Shown piece by piece: positions 37,007 through 46,500 of a DNA stretch of 64,000 nucleotides. The translations under genes were made by a program, and so were the position numbers. Under the pieces are notes generated by a model. It made no database searches, was not told the DNA's origin, and saw only the letters and a program-made list of their open reading frames with translations. This DNA is from Pedobacter riviphilus. Lineage in GTDB: Bacteria > Bacteroidota > Bacteroidia > Sphingobacteriales > Sphingobacteriaceae. The stretch covers positions 2,790,001-2,854,000 of the forward strand of contig NZ_CP061171.1 in assembly GCF_014692875.1 (NCBI RefSeq), given 5' to 3'. Position 1 is the stretch's first letter. Every line of letters starts with the position of its first letter.

Positions 37007-37284
37007 ATACCGAACTTAGTTTAAATCTTTTTTGCATTACTTTAATAAATATGTTTTTATCATTTTTCAATTCAGCATTTAAATATAGAATAAAATAGAA
37101 TTAATGAAGCCATTAAACAACATATTTTCAACTAAAAACCTTAAATATTGATAAATTTTCAAAAAAATACCCTAAAAACTATCAATAAGCATAAAAAATA
37201 TCCACTGAATTAAAATATAACTTAACCAAATACAAATATCTCTACTAATAACAAAAACATTTGCACTGTTATAGGCTAAAAAAC

Positions 37285-38211
37285 TTACAAATACCTTTTT
37301 CTCCAAACTTGCATCATATATACATTTATTGCCCATTGGTCGGCAACTGGAAGATTGGTAAACGGAACGGTTTGCATATAACTGGGCGGGCCAAATTCAG
37401 TTAACATAGTCAGGATTTTACCCTGTTGTTTTTTTATGGCAACAACTTTGTCCCACCAGGCAAAATGCGCTTCAACTGCTTGCTTCCATTCCGGAGCTCT
37501 TGGATCGCTTACTTGTGGCCCTTCTGCATGGCCAACCCTGGCGTGAACATGATCGGTACGTGAAATGGCAAGTTCCACGGTTTCTGGTTGATCTTCGAGT
37601 AAACTTTCGCTCACATTACACCAATGAGAAATATCGAGGGTTAGCCTTAAATCAGGGTTTTCCTGTAAATATGGTAATGATGCAGGAGCCGAATAAAGCA
37701 TACGCGACCGATGGGTTTCATGATAAATTGGAACACCCGTTTCCTGAGCATACTGAACTGTAAAATCAATGAATTTTTTGTTGTCTTGATATTGAAAAAA
37801 GTCCTTTCCGGAATGAACATTTATATACAATGGCTTTTGATATTGATGTTCAATGGCTTCTTTAAGTACTTTTTTAAAAGTTGCAAAATGTGGTACCGGA
37901 AGGGTTTCATCTCCACGGCAAAGAAAACCCACTTCTAATTGATATTTTTTTAATGCTTTAAATAATTCTTCGGCAATTTCTGCCGACCAAAGGATTTCTA
38001 TTCCATCATAACCTGAGTCTTTAGCCTTTTTGCAAAAATCGGTTACTGAGCCATTAAAGCCCCAATAAGGCGCCATGATTTTTAGTGCGAAACCATTTGT
38101 CGATTTCTCAGATCCAGAAAAAGGCATACTAAATGTTTCCATTGACGTTAAAAATAAAGCAGATGTGAGTGCCAGGCTACCACCAATAAAATCGCGTCGG
38201 TTATATTTCAT
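37285..38211 (-). CDS. Tat-exported sugar phosphate isomerase/epimerase family protein
   Basis: The 308-residue protein begins with a twin-arginine signal, NRRDFIGGSLALTSALFL, and cleavage is likely near residue 28-35. The rest is a xylose-isomerase-like TIM barrel of the hydroxypyruvate isomerase/IolE type: KDSGYDGIEILWSAEIAEEL, INVHSGKDFF, PIYHETHRSR, LTLDISHWC, HVHARVGHAEGP and MLTEFGPP, whose E, D, H and E residues would bind the metal. Export of such enzymes is common in Bacteroidota carbohydrate loci. It is 278 bp upstream of the ROK kinase on the same strand. Substrate unknown. Confidence 0.85.
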   Translation of the reverse strand: MKYNRRDFIGGSLALTSALFLTSMETFSMPFSGSEKSTNGFALKIMAPYWGFNGSVTDFCKKAKDSGYDGIEILWSAEIAEELFKALKKYQLEVGFLCRGDETLPVPHFATFKKVLKEAIEHQYQKPLYINVHSGKDFFQYQDNKKFIDFTVQYAQETGVPIYHETHRSRMLYSAPASLPYLQENPDLRLTLDISHWCNVSESLLEDQPETVELAISRTDHVHARVGHAEGPQVSDPRAPEWKQAVEAHFAWWDKVVAIKKQQGKILTMLTEFGPPSYMQTVPFTNLPVADQWAINVYMMQVWRKRYL

Positions 38212-38334
38212 TTGATATATCTTTTAGAGGTTTAAGTTACACATTTTTAGTTTTTGAAAAATTTAGTTCATTTTGAAAGATGGTTTCATTTATAAATCAA
38301 TGGAATAAAAAGCAAAAAACACCATTAATACAAA

Positions 38335-38371
38335 AAGAGGTTGTATCATAGGTAAAAATGATCAACCTCTT
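38335..38371 (-). terminator. Terminator after the beta-barrel gene
   Basis: AAGAGGTTG...ATCAT and ATGAT...AACCTCTT form a stem with one bulged base and an 8-nt loop. Read leftward it ends in a short T-run. It is 55 bp beyond the stop codon at 38426. Confidence 0.72.
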
Positions 38372-38425
38372 ATGTACTTTAAATATTTAAACTTATTAAT
38401 TTAAAATAATAAGTTTAGATGTACC

Positions 38426-38995
38426 CTAAAACAATTTAAATCCTACAGATAGATTAAACAGACCACTTTTTTCACCTAGTCCCTTATTAATTTTAGTAAG
38501 GCCCCTGCTGTATCTGGCATCGATACTGATGTTGCCAATATCTACCCCGGCATTAATCACTCCGCCAAAATTAAGTTTTTTATAATCAAAGCCAACTGGC
38601 CCTTTTGCTTCGTTGAGGGTATAATTAACATCAGGGCCCGCAGAAACCCTGAAATTTAAAGCTTCGGTATCGATCAGTTTGTAACCCACCATAAGCGGTA
38701 AATTAAGTTGGTTAAATTTTGGTGTATAAGTGTTAGCTGCATAAACATAGGAACTCTTAAAGCTAACATAGTTCAACTCTGGTTGAAAATATAGTGATTT
38801 ACCAACACGTGCAAATACCCCCAAATTATAACCTACCTTTCCTTTTTTATCCGTTATAGCCTTTAAACTTGTTGGTAATGTTCCATAGTTTACACCAGCT
38901 TTTACACCAAATACCAGGTCAGAATCTTGTGCTTTTGCCGCCCCCGCTGTAATAACCATAACAGCAACTAATAAATAAAACTTGTTCATTTTCAT
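38426..38995 (-). CDS. Porin-family outer membrane beta-barrel protein (PF13568-like)
   Basis: The 189-residue protein has a signal peptide (MNKFYLLVAVMVITAGAAKA). Its body consists of eight alternating strands with family features: LVFGVKAGVNYGTLP at the start, LYFQPELNYVSFKS in the middle, LPLMVGYKLI, and a C-terminal strand FNLSVGFKLF that ends in phenylalanine as outer membrane barrels do. It belongs to the small OmpX-like barrels abundant in Bacteroidota. Ligand or function is unknown. A possible start two codons upstream (MKMN) is included here. It is monocistronic. Confidence 0.85.
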   Translation of the reverse strand: MKMNKFYLLVAVMVITAGAAKAQDSDLVFGVKAGVNYGTLPTSLKAITDKKGKVGYNLGVFARVGKSLYFQPELNYVSFKSSYVYAANTYTPKFNQLNLPLMVGYKLIDTEALNFRVSAGPDVNYTLNEAKGPVGFDYKKLNFGGVINAGVDIGNISIDARYSRGLTKINKGLGEKSGLFNLSVGFKLF

Positions 38996-39245
38996 ACTTT
39001 TTGTTTTTTAAATAATTGAATATTTATTGTGTTTTTGAAAGTATGACAACAACATTTGTATTTACCCCTACGCCATTTTAAAAAAATATGAATTGATCTT
39101 AGGAAGACTATACCCCTTAAAATTGCCTATGTAGCACAAAACAAACAGGCTGTTATAAGTCCTGAAAAATAGTTATTAGGCAAATAGACTCTTATTGTTG
39201 ATGTGGGTTTATGGTTCTCTCCTGCATATCGCGCTAATGGATGAT

Positions 39246-40214
39246 TTAAGCCCGCGCATATTTTCGTTTGTATTCTACAGGCGATAGCCCCGTAATGCGT
39301 TTAAAGATTTTCCTAAATGCTTTCAAATCGTTATAGCCTGTATCTTCCATAATAAATGGCAGGTCTTTATGGTTCATTTCGATGGCTTTTTTTGCTGATT
39401 CTATCCTTACCCTTTGCAGATATTCGAAGGGTGTATTATTGGTGGCGGCCTTAAACCGACGGATAAAATTACGCTTACCCATATTAACCAGACTGGATAC
39501 CTCGTCCATCGCGATTTCGTTCTGGTAGTTTTCTTCAATATACTGTTGGGCTTTCAAAATGTCTTTATCATCATGTTGATGCTGACCGGTAAATACCTTA
39601 AAATGTGCCTGACTGGTCCTATCCATCTCAATAGCAAACATCTTGCTGATCCATAAAGCAGCTTCGCGGCCACAAAATTTCTCGATCAGGTAAAGGATCA
39701 GTTTAAGTGAAGAAAATGCCCCACCACTGGTATAAACGCCATCCTGATCAGTAGTAACCAAATCGCTTTTCATCCTGATTTTAGGGTAACGTTTCTGCAT
39801 ATCGGCTGCTACCGCCCAGTGTGAGGTTACTTCCTTATCATCAAGCAAACCTGCTTCGGCCAAAAAGTAACTGCCAACGCATAAACTGGCCACCTCAGTT
39901 CGGGAGGCATACCTCTCCTTGATCCACCTGATGGCTGCTTGATTTCTGTCTAAAACGCCTTCATTGCCTACACTGAATGAGGGGATTATAATCAGGTTAA
40001 CCTCTTGTACCTCCTCATAATTTAACAACTGAATATTGGCATTGTTAAAATGAAAAGGGATTTCGTGGTCTTTCTCTGCCACCAAACTTAGCGCAAATAC
40101 AGGCTTTTTACCAACACGTTCCATATAACGGTTGGCACCACTCAATAAATCTACCACACCCGTAACCGATGAAGGAACAGCTTCATCGAAGATATAAAGG
40201 CAAACATTTAACAT
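39246..40214 (-). CDS. GlxA-type AraC-family transcriptional regulator
   Basis: The 322-residue protein has an N-terminal DJ-1/PfpI-like domain (VASLCVGSYFLAEAGLLDDK, where the elbow cysteine is present) and a C-terminal AraC helix-turn-helix pair (about 220-322): AMDEVSSLVNMGKRNFIRRF and DTGYNDLKAFRKIFKRITGL. The two-domain build is that of GlxA-like regulators. It is divergent from the dihydrofolate-reductase-like gene at 40350, so it may control the 40350-41323 pair (inference from the shared 135-bp intergenic region). Confidence 0.9.
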   Translation of the reverse strand: MLNVCLYIFDEAVPSSVTGVVDLLSGANRYMERVGKKPVFALSLVAEKDHEIPFHFNNANIQLLNYEEVQEVNLIIIPSFSVGNEGVLDRNQAAIRWIKERYASRTEVASLCVGSYFLAEAGLLDDKEVTSHWAVAADMQKRYPKIRMKSDLVTTDQDGVYTSGGAFSSLKLILYLIEKFCGREAALWISKMFAIEMDRTSQAHFKVFTGQHQHDDKDILKAQQYIEENYQNEIAMDEVSSLVNMGKRNFIRRFKAATNNTPFEYLQRVRIESAKKAIEMNHKDLPFIMEDTGYNDLKAFRKIFKRITGLSPVEYKRKYARA

Positions 40215-40349
40215 AATAAATAGTTATTTTAAGGATACCTAAATTAGGCATTTTTTTTGTCACTTTCATGCCTCTAAGTTGTCATTTATGCCACCTAAAT
40301 GGTATCCATAATCCGTAGAGATTTGTAAACAGATAAAGCAATAGAAACA

Positions 40350-40904
40350 ATGGGCAAATTAAATGTATTCAATTTTATCAGTTTGGATGGCTATTATAAG
40401 GATGCCAACAATGGCATAAACTGGCATCAACACGGCCAGGAAGAGGCCGAATTTAGTGCAAAAAATCTGGAGTACGATAGTATCCTGCTCTTCGGCCGGA
40501 TAACTTATGAAATGATGGCATCGTGGTGGCCATCGCAAAACGCTATTAATGCAATGCCCGGGGTAGCCAATGGTATGAACCGGGCCGAAAAGATTGTATG
40601 CTCCAATACGCTGCAACACGCCTATTGGCAAAATACACGGATAATGAGTAGAGATATAGTGGCTCAGATAGCTGAACTGAAGAAAACATCGCCAAAAGAT
40701 ATTACCATTTTAGGCAGTGGCAATCTGAGTGCACAACTGGCTGAAGCAGGCTTGATTAACACTTATCAAATCATGATCGATCCGGTAGCCATTGGCAAAG
40801 GCACTTCCATTTTTAGTGGCATAAAAGGGCAATTGAATTTGAAATTAACCGATACCCGAAGCTTTAAAAGCGGCACCGTATTGTTGAGTTACGAAGCATT
40901 ATAA
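40350..40904 (+). CDS. Dihydrofolate reductase/RibD C-terminal family protein
   Basis: The 184-residue protein has the DHFR-like fold of the RibD_C family: KLNVFNFISLDGYYKD (1-18), the central ILLFGRITYEMMASWWP, and SPKDITILGSGNLSAQLAEA for NADPH binding. Family members are uncharacterised reductases rather than true DHFR. It is followed after 29 bp by a VOC protein on the same strand, and the AraC/GlxA regulator lies divergently upstream; the trio may form a small stress or detoxification locus. Confidence 0.88.
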   Translation: MGKLNVFNFISLDGYYKDANNGINWHQHGQEEAEFSAKNLEYDSILLFGRITYEMMASWWPSQNAINAMPGVANGMNRAEKIVCSNTLQHAYWQNTRIMSRDIVAQIAELKKTSPKDITILGSGNLSAQLAEAGLINTYQIMIDPVAIGKGTSIFSGIKGQLNLKLTDTRSFKSGTVLLSYEAL

Positions 40905-40933
40905 CTAAGAATCGATATTTAAATACGATAACC

Positions 40934-41323
40934 ATGAAAACAAAAATTTGGGCCAATTTAGGCGTTAAAAAGGTAGAGAAAAGCAGCGCCTTTTATACCA
41001 AACTAGGCTTTGAAAAAAATGCGGGACTCGAAAGCGATGAGTTAGCCAGCTTTTTATTTGGAGCGGATAATTTTGTGATCCACTTTTTTAAAGAGGATAG
41101 TTTAAAAAAAGGCATGAAAGGCGAACTGGCCGATTTGAGCAAGGGCACTGAAGTCATTTTTACCCTTTCGGCCGAAACAAAAGAAGAGGTAGATGAATGG
41201 GCTGTAAAAGTAAAAAATGCGGGCGGTTCTGTATTCTCGCCACCAGAAGAATTTCAGGGCATGTACGGTTGCGCCTTTGCCGACCCAGACGGGCATAAGT
41301 TTAATATACTGAAGTGGAAGTAG
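40934..41323 (+). CDS. VOC-family (glyoxalase/bleomycin-resistance-like) protein
   Basis: The 129-residue protein has the paired beta-alpha-beta-beta-beta modules of vicinal oxygen chelate proteins: VKKVEKSSAFYTKLGFEK at the N-terminus and EEFQGMYGCAFADPDGHKFN at the C-terminus. It resembles the uncharacterised lactoylglutathione-lyase-like group; no substrate can be inferred. It is likely co-transcribed with the preceding gene and ends before a bidirectional terminator. Confidence 0.88.
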   Translation: MKTKIWANLGVKKVEKSSAFYTKLGFEKNAGLESDELASFLFGADNFVIHFFKEDSLKKGMKGELADLSKGTEVIFTLSAETKEEVDEWAVKVKNAGGSVFSPPEEFQGMYGCAFADPDGHKFNILKWK

Positions 41324-41404
41324 GTATATGCAAGCGGTCTGTTTTATTAGAGGCCACGGCAGATATGTCGTAAAAGCGAGTCTCTTAGGCATGCTTTATG
41401 ACCA

Positions 41405-41437
41405 AAAACCCCTCCAAAGTTACTTTAGAGGGGTTTA
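41405..41437. terminator. Bidirectional terminator between VOC and SRPBCC genes
   Basis: AAAACCCCTC and GAGGGGTTT pair, extended by CAAAG/CTTTA with one mismatch, with a short loop and A and T flanks. It lies between the convergent genes ending at 41323 and 41489. Confidence 0.78.
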
Positions 41438-41488
41438 AGTTATGAGGTTAGCTGGTTTATGTATTTTAGAAAATATAATTCCTTTAAA

Positions 41489-41938
41489 TTAAGCATCTGG
41501 TATTTCTGGCTCTACCAGCTTCGCTAGCTTTTCTAGCGATTCCTGCCAGCCCAGGTAGCACATCTCTACAGGTATAGCTGATGGAATCCCCTCTTGTGAA
41601 ATTTTAATTTCGGTACCCACTAAGGTCTTTTTTAACCAAACAGAGGTAATCATCTCACCAGGCAGATTTGGATCATCAAACTGATCGGTATACTTTAGAA
41701 ACTCGTTTGGTGTAATTTCAAGGTATTTCCCGCCGAATGAATGACCATTGGAAGTAGAAAAATTTTGAAAGGACATTTTAAAAGAACCTCCCAATGCCAC
41801 TGTCATTTCGTGAACAGTACAAAGAAAGCCATATGGAGGTAACCATGAAGCAATTGCCAAAGGTTCGGTAAATGCACGGTATACTTTTTCTGGCGACGCT
41901 TTTAAAACTCTGTGCAATGAAACGGTGTTGTTCGACAT
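41489..41938 (-). CDS. SRPBCC (START-like, AHSA1) family protein
   Basis: From the ATG at 41938 (MSNNTVSLHRVLKASPEKVY) the protein has about 149 residues. It shows the START/AHSA1 fold: the opening strand with RAFTEPLAIASWLPP, the central FLKYTDQFDDPNLPGEM, and the C-terminal helix CYLGWQESLEKLAKLVE. Frame continues upstream to 42013, but the added 25 residues are basic and unlike the family, so the internal start is preferred. These proteins bind small hydrophobic ligands or act as Hsp90 co-chaperone-like modules. It is monocistronic and leftward. Confidence 0.85.
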   Translation of the reverse strand: MSNNTVSLHRVLKASPEKVYRAFTEPLAIASWLPPYGFLCTVHEMTVALGGSFKMSFQNFSTSNGHSFGGKYLEITPNEFLKYTDQFDDPNLPGEMITSVWLKKTLVGTEIKISQEGIPSAIPVEMCYLGWQESLEKLAKLVEPEIPDA

Positions 41939-42224
41939 AAAATTATTTTTTAATTCCCTACTCTTTAGGCTTTTCGGTTTCGCCCGTTTTTGGAGTGGTA
42001 GCTGCTCCACCATATGGTCAGGTTTTTAATATTAATTCCTGACTATACAAAGATGGCATGTAAATTCGGGTTTGCCAGTGGCAATATGCGACAATGTTAG
42101 TGGGGCTTTACGCCCAGACTAAGCGTATTTTTTAAAAAAAACATTGTAACTATTTGATTACATATAATTTGTTTATATATTAGATTTATCTGATCAATAC
42201 ATTTTAACCTAAACTAACTTAAAC

Positions 42225-43058
42225 ATGAAAAACACAAAATTTTTATCGCTAGCCATGCTATGCGCTTTATTTATCTACGCATCTTCTTGTAAAAAGAACA
42301 ACACTTCAGAACAAACTGATAGCAAAGCCGAAATATCAGCAAGTACATTACAGCAAATAAAAAGTCTGGGATTTAGTGTCGAAAATGCACGTAAAGTGGA
42401 TAACGGTTACCTTGTTGAAGGCGACATCGTTCTAACAGATGCCAACTTAAATGAAAAGTCTTCAAGTCCTAATTTAAACATTGCCGAAACCGAGCAGTAC
42501 CGCACAACAAACGTGGTTAAATCACTACCACGTGTAATTACAATTTCTGTTACAAATTTACCACAGGTGTATAGTGATGCTGTTGATCTGATGATTTCAA
42601 GATACAACTCTTTAGGCCTGCGTATGACTTTTCAAAGAGCAAATACAGGTACTACAGGTAACATTGATGTATTTGGATTTAACGAAGGTCCAAGTGGAGG
42701 CTATATCACTTTAGGTTCATCTGGTTTTCCTACTTCGAGCGGCGAACCATTTAACCAGGTTAAAATGAATACGAATGTGAATGCCTATGGAACAAATCCT
42801 AATTTATTGTATGTTGCCTCTGTTTTACAACATGAAGTTGGACATTGTATAGGATTCCGTCATACCGACTATATGAACAGAGCGTATAGCTGTGGAGGAA
42901 GACGTTCTAACGAAGGAACAGCGGGAGTTGGCGCAATACAAATCCCAGGCACACCATCAAAAGCAGATGCAGAATCATTCATGCTGGCTTGCTCTAACGG
43001 TGGCGACCGTACATTTAATGCAAATGATGTAATTGCAATGAATTACCTTTATAAATAA
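42225..43058 (+). CDS. M57-type zinc metalloprotease lipoprotein
   Basis: The 277-residue protein has a lipoprotein signal (MKNTKFLSLAMLCALFIYAS then SCKK). The catalytic zinc motif HEVGHCIGFRHTD (around residue 206) is an HExGHxxGxxH metzincin-like site, and the surrounding ISRYNSLGLRMTFQRAN and YITLGSSGFPTSSGEPFNQV fit the M57/dual-action HEIGH peptidases of Bacteroidota. It is thus likely a lipid-anchored protease of the outer envelope or surface. It ends at a terminator; 443 bp separate it from susC. Confidence 0.85.
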   Translation: MKNTKFLSLAMLCALFIYASSCKKNNTSEQTDSKAEISASTLQQIKSLGFSVENARKVDNGYLVEGDIVLTDANLNEKSSSPNLNIAETEQYRTTNVVKSLPRVITISVTNLPQVYSDAVDLMISRYNSLGLRMTFQRANTGTTGNIDVFGFNEGPSGGYITLGSSGFPTSSGEPFNQVKMNTNVNAYGTNPNLLYVASVLQHEVGHCIGFRHTDYMNRAYSCGGRRSNEGTAGVGAIQIPGTPSKADAESFMLACSNGGDRTFNANDVIAMNYLYK

Positions 43059-43101
43059 ACCAAATACAGATCAATAAAAAATAAAATATATAGATCAGAT
43101 A

Positions 43102-43138
43102 AAAAAGAGGGAGCTGAAAAGCCTTCCTCTTTTTTTTG
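43102..43138 (+). terminator. Terminator after the M57 protease gene
   Basis: AAAAAGAGG and CCTCTTTTT flank an imperfect inner stem and are followed by a T-run, 43 bp past the stop codon. Confidence 0.7.
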
Positions 43139-43501
43139 TACCTAAAAAGACTGGAAGTATCTATTTTTTTATGTTTTTAACAAAATCGTCTTTTAAAAAG
43201 CCGCAAACACAGCACAAACAACAACGAACAATATAATTCAGAAAAAAAATCGCCATTTTTCAATCAGTAACATGAGGCTCACTTCATCTTTACGTCATCG
43301 TGTTAAATTTAATCCTTAATTCTGAACCTATCAGTTGAAAATCCTTAACATTATTTTCAATTAACCTTATAATTCTTAATAATTTCTTAATTCTAATTGA
43401 CAAAATCCCTAATCGGGTTAAGGCATCTTTGTGAGAAATTCACAGAGCAAGAACAATCGTTTGTTTCTGTGAATGATCCCAACAATCATAACCAATCATT
43501 C
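43139..43501 (+). promoter_or_regulatory. Leader region of susC, with a 5' UTR hairpin at 43438-43474
   Basis: There is no gene in this 363-bp stretch. Near its end, ATTCACAGA (43438-43446) and TCTGTGAAT (43466-43474) form a perfect 9-bp stem, with an inner AACAA/TTGTT pair, 27 bp before the susC ATG. Just upstream, CATCTTTG (43424-43431) is one base off the -7 consensus TAnnTTTG. The leader may regulate translation of the susC transcript. Confidence 0.45.
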
Positions 43502-46489
43502 ATGAAACAAAACTACAAAAAGACCTACTTGTCTTTTATTAGCAGATGGCAATGTCTTGTTGCAATGCTGCTTTTCTTTTCATTAAACACCCATGCTCAG
43601 GGCAGTAAAACAATAACGGGTAAAGTTATTGATGAAACCAACCAGCCATTACCAGGTGTAACAGTTAAAATAAAAGGCAGCAATTTAGGAACATCAACTG
43701 ATACAAATGGCGTTTATACCATTCAGGCAAAACCGTCTGATATACTTACATTTTCGCTACTTGGAAGTTTAACGAAAGAAATTCCGGTTAATAACCAGGT
43801 TAAAATAAATATAACACTTGTTTCGGATAATCAAAACCTGAAAGATGTTGTGGTTATTGGTTATGGTACCGCTAACAAAAAAGATTTAACAGGTGCGGTA
43901 ACTTCTGTAAAGTCAGAAGAATTTAATCAAGGCGTTTTGGTTAACCCTGCACAACTTTTACAAGGTAAAGTTGCGGGTTTAAATGTTACTAAAAGTGGCG
44001 ATCCGAATGCTAAACCATCTACTATTTTACGTGGTCCATCTACTTTGCGTGAAGGTGCTGCGCAAGAACCATTTTACATTATCGATGGTGTTCCTGGAGC
44101 TTCAATTGATTTATTGGCTCCGGCTGATATAGAAAATATCGATATTTTAAAAGATGCATCTTCAACCGCAATTTATGGTTCAAGAGCTGCAAACGGTGTA
44201 ATTATTGTCACCACAAAACGTTCTAAAAGCGGCCAATCCCGCCTAAATTATAGCGGTTATGCTGCAGTAGAGAAAGTTTCTAAAAAATATGATATGCTTT
44301 CAGCCCCAGAGTTAAGGCAATATCTTGCAGATAATAAGCAAACTTTAAACGCTGTAGATGATGATGGTTCGGATACAAACTGGCAATCACTTTTAGAAAG
44401 AACAGGTTATTCTCAGAATCACAATGTTTCTTATGGTGGCGCTGGTCAGACATCAGATTATGGCGCAAGTGTAAATTACCTCGATAATAAAGGAATTCTT
44501 AAAAATACATCGCTAAAGAGAACAATTGTTCGTGCCTTCCTTAACGAAAAGTTTTTTAATGACAGGCTTAAACTTGGCTTAACCATAACAAATAGTAATT
44601 CGAAAAGTTCTGATATATACCAGTCGCAAGCGCTACCCAATATGCTTTTCTATTTGCCAACAGTAAATCCTTTTAATACTGATGGCAGCTATAAAGAGAA
44701 CTACAACCGCACGGGGAGCGGAACAAGAAATCCGTTATCCATTGTTGATAATAACATCATCAATAACCTGAACAACAAAACGTTGATTAATGGTATGGCC
44801 CAGGTAAATATCATAGATGGATTAAAGTTTACAGCAAGTGTTTCTTCTCAGAGAGATCAGAATAATTATAGCACTTATTTAAACAGCCAATCGGGATTAG
44901 CCAGGGGTGTAAACGGGCAAGCGCAAAAAATCGATGTGCTGAACAAAAATCAGATTTTAGAAGGTTATTTTAACTACGATAAAACTTTTGGCAAACATAG
45001 TTTAAAATTGCTTGGTGGTTATTCATGGCAAGAAGATAGAACCAATGATGGTTTTGGCGTAACTACACAAAATTTTTCAAATGATAATTTAGGTTCTAAC
45101 AACCTGTTTTTATCTAACCCAACTTTACTCTCCCAAATCACTTTTAACGATGCGCCTATATCTACTTTAAGGTTAATTTCATATTACGGCAGGGTTCAGT
45201 ACAACTATAATGAAAAATATTTATTCCAGGCATCTTTAAGGGACGACGGCTCTTCTGCATTCGGAAAAAACAATCGCTGGGGTTTATTCCCAGCTGTTTC
45301 TGCTGGCTGGAGAATAATTAGTGAAGATTTTATGCAATCTGTTCCGGTTATTAGCGACTTAAAACTTCGTGCTGGTTATGGCGTATCTGGTAACAGTTTA
45401 GGTTTCAATGCCTTCTCTTCGTTATTGATTTATGGAACACTTCCGGGAAGTAATAAATTTTTAAATAATGGTTCTATCAGCAATGCAATTGGCCCGGTTA
45501 GAAATCCTAATCCAGATTTAAAATGGGAAAGTACAGCAACAACCAATATTGGATTGGATTTTGGTTTATTTAAAGATAGGATTACCGGTTCGTTAGATTT
45601 TTACGTGAAGAAAACTTCAGATTTGATTTACGACCGTTACGAAGTTTCTACAACACAGTTTTTCTTACCAACCATTACAGCCAATGTTGGTAAAATGAAA
45701 AATACAGGAGTAGAGTTCTCTTTAAATGCAATTGCAGTTAAAACAGACAATTTCAAATGGACAACCTCTCCAAATATTGCACACAACAAAAACGTAGTAG
45801 AAACTTTATCTGATGATTTCTATAAAATCGCAGCCATCCAAACTGCCCAACTCGGAGGCAAAGGCCAGTCAGGTAATTTCAGTCAGCTGATTCAGCCAGG
45901 TTATGCATTGGGCACATTCAATTTATGGAACTATGCCGGTAAAAATGCGGCTGGCGTAAGTACCTATATTAATGCAGCCGGACAAACCATTGCTACACAA
46001 CCCTTAACCACTGATGCTAAAATAGCAGGCGATGCCCAACCAAAATTAATTTACGGCTGGGCAAATACCTTCAACTATAAAAACTGGGATTTGAATTTCC
46101 TTGTTCGTGGGGTTTTGGGCAATAAGATTCTGAATGCTACAAAGGCATCTTTAAACAATCCTGCCGATGCAAAACTTCAAAACATTCCAAGGTTTACCCT
46201 GGGCGAATCTTTCAATGATATTAATGCTTATCTGATTTCAGACCGTTTTCTTGAAAGTGGTTCGTACCTGCGCCTGGATAACGCCACCCTTGGCTATACG
46301 GTAAAACCTAAAACACCGGCTATTAAAGCCATTAGGTTATATGTTACGGCAAATAATCTTTTTGTAATAACCAAATACAGCGGTTTAGACCCCGAAATCA
46401 ACATTGGTGGATTAACGCCAGGAATTGATAACAATAACTATTACCCAAAAACAAGAACCTTCAGTTTCGGTGCAAGTGCATCATTCTAA
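43502..46489 (+). CDS. SusC/RagA-type TonB-dependent outer membrane transporter
   Basis: This protein (995 residues from the ATG at 43502) imports large substrates across the outer membrane with its SusD partner, driven by TonB. A long signal peptide (MKQNYKKTYLSFISRWQCLV...NTHAQ) precedes a carboxypeptidase-regulatory-like domain (KVIDETNQPLPGVTVKIKGS), the plug with its TonB-box-proximal VVVIGYGTANKKDLTGAVTS and the signature STAIYGSRAANGVIIVTTKR, and a 22-strand barrel ending SFGASASF. A longer frame from a TTG at 43397 is open, but the ATG directly before the signal sequence is preferred. It heads an operon with susD (11 bp) and a phospholipase C. Confidence 0.95.
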   Translation: MKQNYKKTYLSFISRWQCLVAMLLFFSLNTHAQGSKTITGKVIDETNQPLPGVTVKIKGSNLGTSTDTNGVYTIQAKPSDILTFSLLGSLTKEIPVNNQVKINITLVSDNQNLKDVVVIGYGTANKKDLTGAVTSVKSEEFNQGVLVNPAQLLQGKVAGLNVTKSGDPNAKPSTILRGPSTLREGAAQEPFYIIDGVPGASIDLLAPADIENIDILKDASSTAIYGSRAANGVIIVTTKRSKSGQSRLNYSGYAAVEKVSKKYDMLSAPELRQYLADNKQTLNAVDDDGSDTNWQSLLERTGYSQNHNVSYGGAGQTSDYGASVNYLDNKGILKNTSLKRTIVRAFLNEKFFNDRLKLGLTITNSNSKSSDIYQSQALPNMLFYLPTVNPFNTDGSYKENYNRTGSGTRNPLSIVDNNIINNLNNKTLINGMAQVNIIDGLKFTASVSSQRDQNNYSTYLNSQSGLARGVNGQAQKIDVLNKNQILEGYFNYDKTFGKHSLKLLGGYSWQEDRTNDGFGVTTQNFSNDNLGSNNLFLSNPTLLSQITFNDAPISTLRLISYYGRVQYNYNEKYLFQASLRDDGSSAFGKNNRWGLFPAVSAGWRIISEDFMQSVPVISDLKLRAGYGVSGNSLGFNAFSSLLIYGTLPGSNKFLNNGSISNAIGPVRNPNPDLKWESTATTNIGLDFGLFKDRITGSLDFYVKKTSDLIYDRYEVSTTQFFLPTITANVGKMKNTGVEFSLNAIAVKTDNFKWTTSPNIAHNKNVVETLSDDFYKIAAIQTAQLGGKGQSGNFSQLIQPGYALGTFNLWNYAGKNAAGVSTYINAAGQTIATQPLTTDAKIAGDAQPKLIYGWANTFNYKNWDLNFLVRGVLGNKILNATKASLNNPADAKLQNIPRFTLGESFNDINAYLISDRFLESGSYLRLDNATLGYTVKPKTPAIKAIRLYVTANNLFVITKYSGLDPEINIGGLTPGIDNNNYYPKTRTFSFGASASF

Positions 46490-46500
46490 AAAAAATAAAG

